DNA of 16,495 nt from assembly GCA_049684495.1 (NCBI GenBank), contig JBAVFZ010000042.1, forward strand, positions 1 through 16,495, given 5' to 3'. Position numbers and translations under genes: made by a program. Shown here in pieces: positions 7,512 through 15,477 of this stretch. How positions within the stretch are numbered: the stretch's first letter is position 1; each line of letters starts with the position of its first letter. The notes beneath the pieces were generated by a model. It did not search any database, had not been told where the DNA came from, and saw only the letters and a program-made list of their open reading frames with translations. The stretch comes from JAFGKK01 sp049684495. Its GTDB lineage: Bacteria > Chloroflexota > Anaerolineae > Anaerolineales > RBG-16-64-43.

Positions 7512-8689
7512 CGGCCGGCCCTCCGAGCAGCGGCGACGCGCACCAGCACCGCTTCGGTTCCCGCCACCATCGTTTCCCAGTGGAACCGGTCCCGCAGTGT
7601 CCGCCGCCCGCCTTCGATCAGGGCGGCCTGCAGATCCGGTTCGGAAACCAAGAGGTCGACGGCCGCCGACAGCAGATCCTTCCGCTGCGTGGGGACAAGC
7701 AATCCGTTTACACCGTCTTCCACCACTTCGTTCGTTCCGCCGGCGGAGGCGGCGACCACCGGAAGCCCCGCCGCGAATGCTTCGAGGATGATATGCGGCA
7801 GCCCTTCGTACCGGCTGTTCAAGATGAATACATCCGCCGCCTTCATATGGGTGAACACCTGCCCGCGCGGAAGCCCTCCGGCGAAGATCACCCTTTCCGC
7901 GACGCCCAGCCGGGCTGCCCGCGATTCCAAATTCCGGCGTTCGGGACCGTCCCCGATCACAAGCAGGCGCCATTCCTTCCGCTCTTCGATCAATTCCACC
8001 AGAACATCGATCCCCTTCCATGCCACCAAACGGGCAACGGTAATCAGCGTAGTCCCGTCGAACGGAGGCAGCCGGGCGGCTTCCGTCTCCGGCGGGGTCT
8101 CGAGCGCGTTGTAGACCACCTCGATCCTCCGGGCGGGGATTCCCCATCCGGCGACGACCGCCTTCAAATACCGGCTGGGCGTGATGATCGCATCCGCGCG
8201 TTTCGTTATGCGTGCGCGAAGCCGTTTCACAACTTCGGAGCGCGGAGATTGGCGGGTTGTTTGGAACTCTTCCACGGATGGAATGTTTTCTCCACGGTTG
8301 TTCGCCCGCTCCCATGCCCAATCCCCGACGATCTTCATCACCAGCGGCTTCCGGACCAGCGCCGCGGCGATCGCCGCTTCGATGAACAATCCGTTGGCGT
8401 AGATCAGGTCCGCCTTGCGCGCCGAGGCCGCGATGGCGGATATGGTCCGGATCATGCGCGGGATGCGCGCCATCCCCCGGCGGATTCGCCGGACCGGAAA
8501 CGCATACTGGCCGCCGCCGGCGGGATCGTCTGAAAGTGTGAGCACGTCGACGGTGTGGCCGCGCGCCGTCAAGGAATCCGCAATCCGCGGAACATACGAA
8601 GCCGGGCCGCCGATGTCCGGGGGGAAGATGCCGGTCGGGATCGTAATCCGCAGCCGGCCGGCGCCCGCGTTTACGGCCGGCGCTGGCAT
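7508..8689 (-). CDS. GT4-family glycosyltransferase
   Basis: A 393-residue GT-B glycosyltransferase. The acceptor-side loop IGGPASYV (26-33) is the classical GG(P/A) motif that follows the first strand (RITIPTGIFPPD). The donor half has R220 and K225 (ARLVAWKG), GDGPE (246-250) and E295-x7-E303 (EGLPHIILE), followed by AFAAGLPVVA. Length and motifs are normal. The ATG at 8689 has GGAGG eight bases upstream and overlaps the end of the preceding membrane-protein gene by 19 bp. It is the first of four GT4-type genes in a row, which suggests stepwise extension of one lipid-linked oligosaccharide (inference). Confidence 0.9.
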   Translation of the reverse strand: MPAPAVNAGAGRLRITIPTGIFPPDIGGPASYVPRIADSLTARGHTVDVLTLSDDPAGGGQYAFPVRRIRRGMARIPRMIRTISAIAASARKADLIYANGLFIEAAIAAALVRKPLVMKIVGDWAWERANNRGENIPSVEEFQTTRQSPRSEVVKRLRARITKRADAIITPSRYLKAVVAGWGIPARRIEVVYNALETPPETEAARLPPFDGTTLITVARLVAWKGIDVLVELIEERKEWRLLVIGDGPERRNLESRAARLGVAERVIFAGGLPRGQVFTHMKAADVFILNSRYEGLPHIILEAFAAGLPVVAASAGGTNEVVEDGVNGLLVPTQRKDLLSAAVDLLVSEPDLQAALIEGGRRTLRDRFHWETMVAGTEAVLVRVAAARRAGR

Positions 8690-10539
8690 ATCGCATACCT
8701 CCGGCTTTCCCAAACCAGGTCGTATCCTTCCCACGGACAACCTTGCGGATGGAGATCCAGGTCCGCGCCGGTGAATTCCAGGATCCGGAAATCGTCTTCG
8801 GGACTCACATAGGAGACTGCGGCATTCGGAGTGACGGACAGATATTTCAATCCGAATTCCAGCCAGCCCCAAACCCGGGTGGCATCCGGACCGCCGCCGT
8901 ACCGCGAGACGCTGATCACAAAGGTGCGCGCGGGGTCCTGCGCGGCTTTCCCGGCAATCCATTCCACCGCCTGCATCTGTCCGCTTTCGCGCCCGCCGTA
9001 TCCGTATTGCCGGATGGCATTCACCCTCGAAGCATCCAGCCGGTATGGGAAGAACAGCGCGATCGTCAGAACGATCAGGCCGGCCGTGATCAGGGGCTTG
9101 GGCTTCCACCACCGGATCAGCGAACCAATCACAACCACAATCGCGATGGTTTGCAGCGGCCACAACCAGAAGAACCTCCAGGACCGCTCGATCTCCGAAA
9201 GCACCCACAAGAGCATGCCGCACGTACCGATCATGATCGCGAGTACCCCCGCATCGCGCGCAAGCAGATCCGACCGGGAAGCCAGAAGCAAACCGAGGCA
9301 GGCGGAAATCCAAACCACGATCCCGTAGGACCGCAGTTGGGCCAGCAGCAGCCGCGCGGGGAGATTCCAATCCGGATCCCCGGCGAGCAGCGTGCCGGCC
9401 ACCATCGGTTGGACCAGCAGGAAAATCGCCGCCGTTCCGATCCCGCCCCACAGGAGGAATTTCCACGCCGGAACGACGCGCAGCCGCTCGAACCACGCCG
9501 CCAAGCGCTTCCAGCCGCTCAACGACCGGAAGAAAAGGATCATCCATCCCGTGACATACAAACCGAAGAGCGCGGCCGTCGGTCCGGCCGGATCTCCGAA
9601 AAGAAAATATCCCGAATCGAAATTCCGGTCCATCTTGTTCAGAAGCGTACAGGCCTGCAGCGCAAGGACCACCAGCTTGCCGGTTCCGGGATAGATCATG
9701 CGATTTACATCATAAGTTGGCGTCCAGGGAAGATAGTTCCAATCCTGAAAATCGGTCTCGCCGGGAAGCGTGGCGTAACAGCTCACCGCCGCGGCGGGCT
9801 GCGCCTCCGCCGCCGTCAGGTCGCGGCGCAGCAGCATGCTGCCGATGTCGATAAATCCGCGGCCGGCTTCGAAATTCAGATACGGCAGCCACACCAGGAC
9901 GAGGAACACCAACACGGCGGCGAGGCTGCGTCCCGAGAGGGGACGGCGGAAAACCAGCGCAATCACCGCCATGGCCGCCAGCGCGGGTGTGAGCGAGAAA
10001 TAGACGTACATCCCGAGCCCGGCCAGGAGCAGCGCGGCGGAGAACCAGTGCGGCGACCGATCGCGCACCCAGCGCATCAGGCAGTAGAGCATGCCGACGA
10101 CGAAAAACGGATGGCCGTTCGGCCACAGCATGGGACCGACGACCGGCAGGAAACCCGCCACGGCGACGGCCGCCCAGGCCGGGCCGCGCCCGAACAAATC
10201 CCGGACGATGAGAAAAAGAAAAAGCAGCGTGCCGAAGTGAAGGAGAACCGCCCCGGGGACTTCCGCCAGGCGCGGATCGGACATGAGCAGGACTCCCGGC
10301 ACCATCAGGAACGAGGTTCCGGGCGGGCCCCATCCCGAATAGGAAAGGCCCTGCCCGCGATATGGGATGATGCCCTTGCGGATCAGTTCGATCGCGTTGC
10401 CCTGATGGGCAAGGATATCCGGGCTGTCGTATGGGCTCATCTCCCGCCAGCCGGAGTACAGCAGCAGGCTGCTGGCGAGGGTGACCGCCAGGATCCATCC
10501 CCAATCGAGGATCGACGCCCAGGGTAGCGGCTTTCTCAT
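8671..10539 (-). CDS. Multi-pass membrane protein, divergent GT-C-like (GT39-like) candidate
   Basis: A 622-residue protein with a signal-anchor at about residues 13-30, roughly ten to twelve further hydrophobic segments, and a soluble C-terminal tail of about 120 residues. The first loop has two acidic residues, D38 and D41 (SPYDSPDILAHQ). That is the position where GT-C transferases carry their catalytic Asp/Glu. It is followed by YSGWGPPGTSFLMVPG (67-82), which resembles the 'PP.. .ll.. P' segment after helix 2 of GT39-like proteins. It lacks the DD(A/V)YIH, RYEG and VCG motifs of the three upstream paralogues, so it is a different family. The likely role is transfer from a polyprenyl-phosphate sugar outside the cytoplasm, which is inference. 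The ATG at 10539 is chosen over an in-frame TTG at 10572. It leaves a 54-bp gap, the only real gap in the operon. Confidence 0.65.
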   Translation of the reverse strand: MRKPLPWASILDWGWILAVTLASSLLLYSGWREMSPYDSPDILAHQGNAIELIRKGIIPYRGQGLSYSGWGPPGTSFLMVPGVLLMSDPRLAEVPGAVLLHFGTLLFLFLIVRDLFGRGPAWAAVAVAGFLPVVGPMLWPNGHPFFVVGMLYCLMRWVRDRSPHWFSAALLLAGLGMYVYFSLTPALAAMAVIALVFRRPLSGRSLAAVLVFLVLVWLPYLNFEAGRGFIDIGSMLLRRDLTAAEAQPAAAVSCYATLPGETDFQDWNYLPWTPTYDVNRMIYPGTGKLVVLALQACTLLNKMDRNFDSGYFLFGDPAGPTAALFGLYVTGWMILFFRSLSGWKRLAAWFERLRVVPAWKFLLWGGIGTAAIFLLVQPMVAGTLLAGDPDWNLPARLLLAQLRSYGIVVWISACLGLLLASRSDLLARDAGVLAIMIGTCGMLLWVLSEIERSWRFFWLWPLQTIAIVVVIGSLIRWWKPKPLITAGLIVLTIALFFPYRLDASRVNAIRQYGYGGRESGQMQAVEWIAGKAAQDPARTFVISVSRYGGGPDATRVWGWLEFGLKYLSVTPNAAVSYVSPEDDFRILEFTGADLDLHPQGCPWEGYDLVWESRRYAICQRRP

Positions 10540-10593
10540 TCCAAAATCATCCTTCTCTTCCGAGAAATACAATCCAACGTTCCGGCAACCGGC

Positions 10594-12243
10594 TCAAGGG
10601 GATACATAAAATCTCACCAACACATCCTCCGGCAGTTTTTCCGAGAAGGCGTCGAGCGCCGATCGCAGCGGCCCGGCCTCCTCCGGCAGCAACGCGTACC
10701 ACGTCACGGTCGCGCCCCCGCAGACCACATTTCCGGGAATGGTCCAATCGGCCACCCGCACCCAACCCGGGGGGACGGACGCCTTCCCGGTGGCCGGGGT
10801 GTATCCAAACCAATTATCGTAGATGACCGCGATTCGCGCGCCCTTGTCCGAGGTAAGCCTGTCCAGCGCGCCGGCCAGATCGCGCTGCCATTCCCCGCCG
10901 AGCTTCGCCCGCAGGACTTCGCGTGAAGCCAGGCCGAACAAATCCACCAGATGCAGGTCCGTCAGGTAATCGATCGCGCCGATGTCGTTGGCCGCGACGA
11001 CCGCCCGCGGATAATATTCGTCCAGGAAGAGGCCCATCTGGTACTGCTGCTGCCAGATGTTGCGGGATGCGACCGGCGTCTTCCATAACGCCTGGAAACC
11101 CAATACCCCGATAGGAATCGCCACCAGAACGGCCGCCGAAATTCCCGCCACGGCCGCGGCGGCGTTGCGCCGGAAAATTTTCCAATCCACGGCCGGCGCG
11201 CCCAGACAGCCGATCGCCCAGATCCCCAACCCGTTGAGATACGCCTGATAACGGAAGAACATTTCGACGGTGATCCACATCGAATGCATCATGGCGATCA
11301 GCAGAAAGAGGATCGCGGGCAGGACGCGGGCATCCCAGAAAGACATCCTGCCGTTCACCCGCGCCCGCAGGAGCAGGATCACCGGCAGCAAAACCGCCAG
11401 CGATTGCCAGACCGGCAGATGGACGAGATCGATATCGGTGATGGGCTGGAACGGCCGGGCGGCCATGTTCCAGAGCGAAACCGGATCGGTCCATGCCACA
11501 CCGCTGTGTTTGATCAGTAGCGAGTTGGGCAGGAACGACCACCCCTGGCTCATGGAAAATGCGCCGTACAGAACAACCGGGAGCGCGGCCGACACGCCCA
11601 CCAACAATGCCGGCTTCCACCGGCCGCGCAGGACCATCAGCAGGCAAATCGCGGCGGCGATGAAACAGCCCTCGTACCGGACCGCGGCGCAGAGTGCGGC
11701 CAGCAGGCAAAGGGAAAGCAGGTGGCCCTTTCCCTCTCCGGCCAGATATCGCACGGCAGCGGCGGAAAAAGCAACCGCCGTGAGCGCCTGCAGCATCGTC
11801 TCCATCCCGTTGAAGAGGATCGGCCCGAACGGCAGGAACACCATCCACCCGATCAGCATCCCGAATGCCCAGCGGGGGGGTTTTCCGCCGCCGGCCCACT
11901 CGCGGTACAGCACGGCGATGAAGATTCCCGCAACCGCCAGGGTGATCAGGAGCGGGAGGATCTCGCGGTTGCCGAGCAGTCCCATTGCTCCCGCCAGAAG
12001 CAGCGGCCACAGGATCGAACTCGAGGACGAGGAGAATTCGAACGGCGTGACGCCGTAGATTCCGTCGCGTACGATGTGCTTGGCAATGGCGAGATGGATG
12101 TAGGCGTCGTCGAGGTTGTAGATGAACCGCCCGCCGGTCTGGCCCAGTATTAATAGGAAATACACAAGCGCCGCCGCGCAGGCCAGTGCGAGCGCCGCAA
12201 GCAAAAAGCCGTTCCGGCGGACAAAATACGCGAGCCAGCTCAT
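10594..12243 (-). CDS. GT-C-like membrane glycosyltransferase, paralogue 3 of 3
   Basis: A 549-residue multi-pass protein: a signal-anchor (about 12-33), a loop with the acidic pair D45-D46 in DDAYIH, many hydrophobic helices, and a soluble C-terminal domain (about 390-549). Motifs shared with the two genes upstream are GME (146-148), RYEG (189-192), LPNSLLIK (238-245), NDIGAI (419-424), DLFGLAS (434-440), AKLGG (446-450) and VCGG (507-510). The DDAYI start, RYEG and PNS..K pattern recalls GT-C enzymes of the AftB type and related polyprenyl-phosphate-sugar transferases (from memory, unverified). A serine run (71-76) replaces TSCASS of the closest paralogue. The ATG at 12243 overlaps the preceding TGA as ATGA. 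Donor and acceptor are unknown. Confidence 0.72.
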   Translation of the reverse strand: MSWLAYFVRRNGFLLAALALACAAALVYFLLILGQTGGRFIYNLDDAYIHLAIAKHIVRDGIYGVTPFEFSSSSSSILWPLLLAGAMGLLGNREILPLLITLAVAGIFIAVLYREWAGGGKPPRWAFGMLIGWMVFLPFGPILFNGMETMLQALTAVAFSAAAVRYLAGEGKGHLLSLCLLAALCAAVRYEGCFIAAAICLLMVLRGRWKPALLVGVSAALPVVLYGAFSMSQGWSFLPNSLLIKHSGVAWTDPVSLWNMAARPFQPITDIDLVHLPVWQSLAVLLPVILLLRARVNGRMSFWDARVLPAILFLLIAMMHSMWITVEMFFRYQAYLNGLGIWAIGCLGAPAVDWKIFRRNAAAAVAGISAAVLVAIPIGVLGFQALWKTPVASRNIWQQQYQMGLFLDEYYPRAVVAANDIGAIDYLTDLHLVDLFGLASREVLRAKLGGEWQRDLAGALDRLTSDKGARIAVIYDNWFGYTPATGKASVPPGWVRVADWTIPGNVVCGGATVTWYALLPEEAGPLRSALDAFSEKLPEDVLVRFYVSP

Positions 12244-13850
12244 TCCGCCGCTCCGCCTTTCGGTTCCATGCGGATTACCTCGGGCGGGAGGCCGGTCAGG
12301 AAGGATTCCGCGCATTGCCGAGGTTCCGGATCATCCGCCGGTAAGAAAATCTCCGCCGAACCGCAGACGGTGCAATCCGTCTGCCTCCATCCCCCGGCCC
12401 GGGTCCAGATCAGCGCCGCCTGCGCCTGCAGGGCCGGGTGGAAAATAACCGCCGCGGTCGCGCCCGACCGTTCCGCTTCCGCCTGCATCCACTCTGACCG
12501 AATATCCCCGGCGCGTCGTTCGCGGAAAGCGCGCAAGCCGACAAATCCGCTTAAATCCACAACCGAGCCGTTGCCGGTCAGGAACGCGATCGTCCCCGGG
12601 GCGTCGGTCGCCACCGGTCCGGATGCGCACTCGGCCGCCCAAACGGATGCCGTCCGGCCGATCCCCTTCATCTGTTCCAAGGATTGGGTGAATTGGATCG
12701 CGCCCTGCACTCCCCGGTTGACCAGCGGGAAGCCGAGCAGGACGGCCAGCGCGCCACCCGCAAACAAAGTCACCGCATCCTTCCGTAATTCCCGGAAATC
12801 CGCGGGGAGAATTTTTCCAAGCGCCGGCAGGATCGCCCAGGCGCCGAGCATCACCAGCCAGGCATCGTAGCGGTAGCCGCGGTCCCCGACCAGCGTGAGG
12901 TACGCCAGGATGGTCAGAAAGGCAAATGCCGGAGCATGGAATTCCCGCTCGCGAACGGACTTCAACCGGTTGGTCAATCCCAGCCAGGCCGGGAGCAGCG
13001 TGAGCAGCAGAACGGTCGCCCGCAGATCGGGATTAACCCCGAGGACATCCAGCGAGCGGAACACGACCGACGGCCATTGCGATAAATCCGAAGGGATCAA
13101 TTCCGCGCGGCGCAGATACACCGAAGCGGGAACAGGCAGCCATCCCGCCCGCCAGGAGAAAAATCCGAAAACCGCGAGCGGGACCGCGGCCGCGATCGGG
13201 AGCAATACTGCCGCGGCGAAATCTCTTTTTAAAAGGAGAAAGAAAGCGGCGAGCGCGACCAGCAGCATTCCTTCGTAGCGGGTCGCGGCGAGCAGGAAAG
13301 CCATCAGGACCATCGGCGCCAAGCCCGCCGCCGAGGAATCCTGCATCCGGCGCGCCCACTGTTCAAGGAAGACGACCATCAGCACGAGGAACAATACGTG
13401 TTCCATCCCGGCCGCCGCCAGCGGAACGAGCGGCAAGCCGGCGACCATGACTGCCAGCAATACCCCCTGCGCGGCCGGAGAGGAAATCACCTTACGGATG
13501 GCACGATACACCAGCGCAATCAGGACCAGAGACAGGATTGCGTTTAGGATCACCGGCCAGAGCGCGTCTGCGCCGAGCAGCAGGAAAGCAGGAGCCAGCA
13601 GCAGCGGCCAAAGCAGGGTGCCGAATGCCGAAGTGAACTCCCCCGGGATGATTTCCCAGGCGAACCGGTCGGCAAGATTTTTCGCGACGGCCAACCGCTG
13701 GTACGCGTCCTCTTCCGGAAGCAGAACCTTCCCGGACCTCGCCTGGGTTGAGAGGGTCAATCCCAGGAGGATCACGAACAATCCCCAGGCCATCCAAAGC
13801 GGCCATTGCGCCCGCCAACCCGCACCCGTAACTCTTTTTTCAGCCGCCAT
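12240..13850 (-). CDS. GT-C-like membrane protein, paralogue 2 of 3 (diverged)
   Basis: A 536-residue multi-pass protein clearly homologous to both neighbours over its whole length: EDAYQRLAVAKNL (47-59), GMEH (148-151), RYEG (191-194), VDLSG (431-435) and CTVCGS (493-498). It departs at several positions the outer copies share. The acidic pair D-D is E47-D48, and PNS is P241-A242-S243. NDIGA is replaced by TDAPG (415-419), and AKLGG is absent. It may have changed substrate, act as a non-catalytic partner, or be on the way to inactivation; the frame is intact. The ATG at 13850 has a strong GGAGG six bases upstream and overlaps the preceding gene by 11 bp. Confidence 0.7.
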   Translation of the reverse strand: MAAEKRVTGAGWRAQWPLWMAWGLFVILLGLTLSTQARSGKVLLPEEDAYQRLAVAKNLADRFAWEIIPGEFTSAFGTLLWPLLLAPAFLLLGADALWPVILNAILSLVLIALVYRAIRKVISSPAAQGVLLAVMVAGLPLVPLAAAGMEHVLFLVLMVVFLEQWARRMQDSSAAGLAPMVLMAFLLAATRYEGMLLVALAAFFLLLKRDFAAAVLLPIAAAVPLAVFGFFSWRAGWLPVPASVYLRRAELIPSDLSQWPSVVFRSLDVLGVNPDLRATVLLLTLLPAWLGLTNRLKSVREREFHAPAFAFLTILAYLTLVGDRGYRYDAWLVMLGAWAILPALGKILPADFRELRKDAVTLFAGGALAVLLGFPLVNRGVQGAIQFTQSLEQMKGIGRTASVWAAECASGPVATDAPGTIAFLTGNGSVVDLSGFVGLRAFRERRAGDIRSEWMQAEAERSGATAAVIFHPALQAQAALIWTRAGGWRQTDCTVCGSAEIFLPADDPEPRQCAESFLTGLPPEVIRMEPKGGAAE

Positions 13851-15477
13851 GGGAATCCTCCGCCGATCCAGCCTCCGTCACCGGGACAAACTGCACCCGC
13901 GCGGGCAGGCTGCCCGCGAACTCCGCCAATTGCGCGCGCAGCGCATCCGCCTGCGCGGGATCCGGAGCATAAAAGGAGACGGCATCCCCGCCGCAGACGT
14001 AGCAATCCGTAAAATGCCACTCGCCGATCTTGACCCAGGATTCCGGCAGGCCGCCGTAGCGGTCGAACCAGTAATCGTAGACGACGACCACCACCGCCCC
14101 GCTTTCGCGGACCAGCCGCTCGATCATCTGCGCATCATACTTCCCGCCGAGTTTTGCGCGCGCCACATCCATCGAGGCCAGGCCGTAAAGATCCAACAGC
14201 GGGAACTCGTTGTAGAAGGAAACGGCGCCGATATCGTTGGCCGCCACCGGGCCTTCGGGATGGTAACGGTTGAGGAACATCGCCATTTGGTATTGCATCT
14301 CGTAAATATTGCGCGCCGCCGGCGGCGTATGCAGGATCGCCCCGGAAGCCCGGCCCACGAAGGGATACGCCAGCAGCACGGCCAGGATCCCGGCGGCGAT
14401 GCGCGCCGCCGCCGGGGAGGGAATGCGCAAGGTCCACCCGCCCGGGGGCGCGGCGGCCTCCAGCGCCCATACGCCGAGCGCGATCAGGTAGGCGGCGTGG
14501 CGGTAAAACCATTCCATGTTGATCAGCGCGCCGTGCATGAAAACGATCATCAGGAAGAACGCGCCCGGAGCGAGCCGAAGGAACATCTTTCCGCGCGCGG
14601 CTTCCCCGGCCGGCCGCAGCCAGGTTAGCAGGATAAGCAGCGCCAGCGCGAAGATGTAGGCCCGCCCGGTGATGTAGCGCAGCGGCCGGGTGAAAATCTC
14701 CGCCGGCGCCTCGGGGATGATATCGGTGAATGGCGCGCTCTTGATCAGGACCGAATTCGGGATCGGGTACCACCCCTGGGCCAGCGAGACGCCCGCCATG
14801 ATCACTACCGGCAGGGCGGCGGCCGCCAGTAGGAGGACGGCGGAAGCCCAACGCCTGCGCCACGCCAGGAGCACCGCCGCCGCGCCGGCCAGGAACAATC
14901 CCTCATAACGGATAAGCGTCAGCCCGCAGGCAAGCGCCAGAAGCCATACATCCGGTCTTGCCGAGTCTTCCCGCCCAAGCACGGCCAGCAGCCGCTCGGC
15001 GAACAGAACAAAGATCAGAATCTGCAGCATGTGTTCCATGCCGTCGAAGGTGATCGCCGCAAACGGAACAATTAGAACCAAAATCGCGAGAACCGCCGCG
15101 CAGAGCCAATCCCCGCGTCCCCGCGCGCGCAGGCCGCGATACACAACCGCCAGCAGGACCAGCGAGATCCCCAAATTCAGGAGCAGCGGGCTCCACTCGT
15201 TCACGCCGAACAGCGCATAGGTCAGTGCGATCAATATCGGCCAGAGAATCGAGCTGGCGCACGAAGTAAACCCAAACGGTGTCACGCCCCACACGCCGTG
15301 GCGCACGATATTCTTGGAGACGGCCATGTGGATGTAGACGTCGTCGGAAGCATAGACCAGCCGTCCGCCGCTGATCGCAAAAATCTGCGCCAGGGTCAGG
15401 CTGAAAATCGCCAGCCACAACGCCGCCGCGGCCAGGAGGGGCCAATGCCGCCGGAGAAATCCGGTTTCAGGACGCAT
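13840..15477 (-). CDS. GT-C-like membrane glycosyltransferase, paralogue 1 of 3
   Basis: A 545-residue multi-pass protein with a signal-anchor (about 12-34) and the first-loop acidic pair D45-D46 in DDVYIH, at the same residue numbers as in the third copy. Further shared motifs are GMEH (146-149), RYEG (190-193), IPNSVLIK (239-246), RNIYEMQYQM (389-398), NDIGA (414-418), LDLYGLAS (428-435), AKLGG (441-445) and CYVCGG (492-497). The C-terminal 150 or so residues are soluble and probably outside the membrane. The expected role is transfer of a sugar from a lipid-phosphate carrier to a growing surface glycan (inference from GT-C architecture). The ATG at 15477 overlaps the GT2 gene by 11 bp. Upstream in-frame codons lie inside the GT2 gene and were dropped. 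Confidence 0.72.
   Translation of the reverse strand: MRPETGFLRRHWPLLAAAALWLAIFSLTLAQIFAISGGRLVYASDDVYIHMAVSKNIVRHGVWGVTPFGFTSCASSILWPILIALTYALFGVNEWSPLLLNLGISLVLLAVVYRGLRARGRGDWLCAAVLAILVLIVPFAAITFDGMEHMLQILIFVLFAERLLAVLGREDSARPDVWLLALACGLTLIRYEGLFLAGAAAVLLAWRRRWASAVLLLAAAALPVVIMAGVSLAQGWYPIPNSVLIKSAPFTDIIPEAPAEIFTRPLRYITGRAYIFALALLILLTWLRPAGEAARGKMFLRLAPGAFFLMIVFMHGALINMEWFYRHAAYLIALGVWALEAAAPPGGWTLRIPSPAAARIAAGILAVLLAYPFVGRASGAILHTPPAARNIYEMQYQMAMFLNRYHPEGPVAANDIGAVSFYNEFPLLDLYGLASMDVARAKLGGKYDAQMIERLVRESGAVVVVVYDYWFDRYGGLPESWVKIGEWHFTDCYVCGGDAVSFYAPDPAQADALRAQLAEFAGSLPARVQFVPVTEAGSAEDSHGG

Noticed and set aside
8743..10527. Long open plus-strand frame of 594 codons
   Set aside because: It lies antisense to the membrane-protein gene, is rich in Arg, Gln, Pro and His, and has no recognisable motif. 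This is the usual shadow of a high-GC gene.
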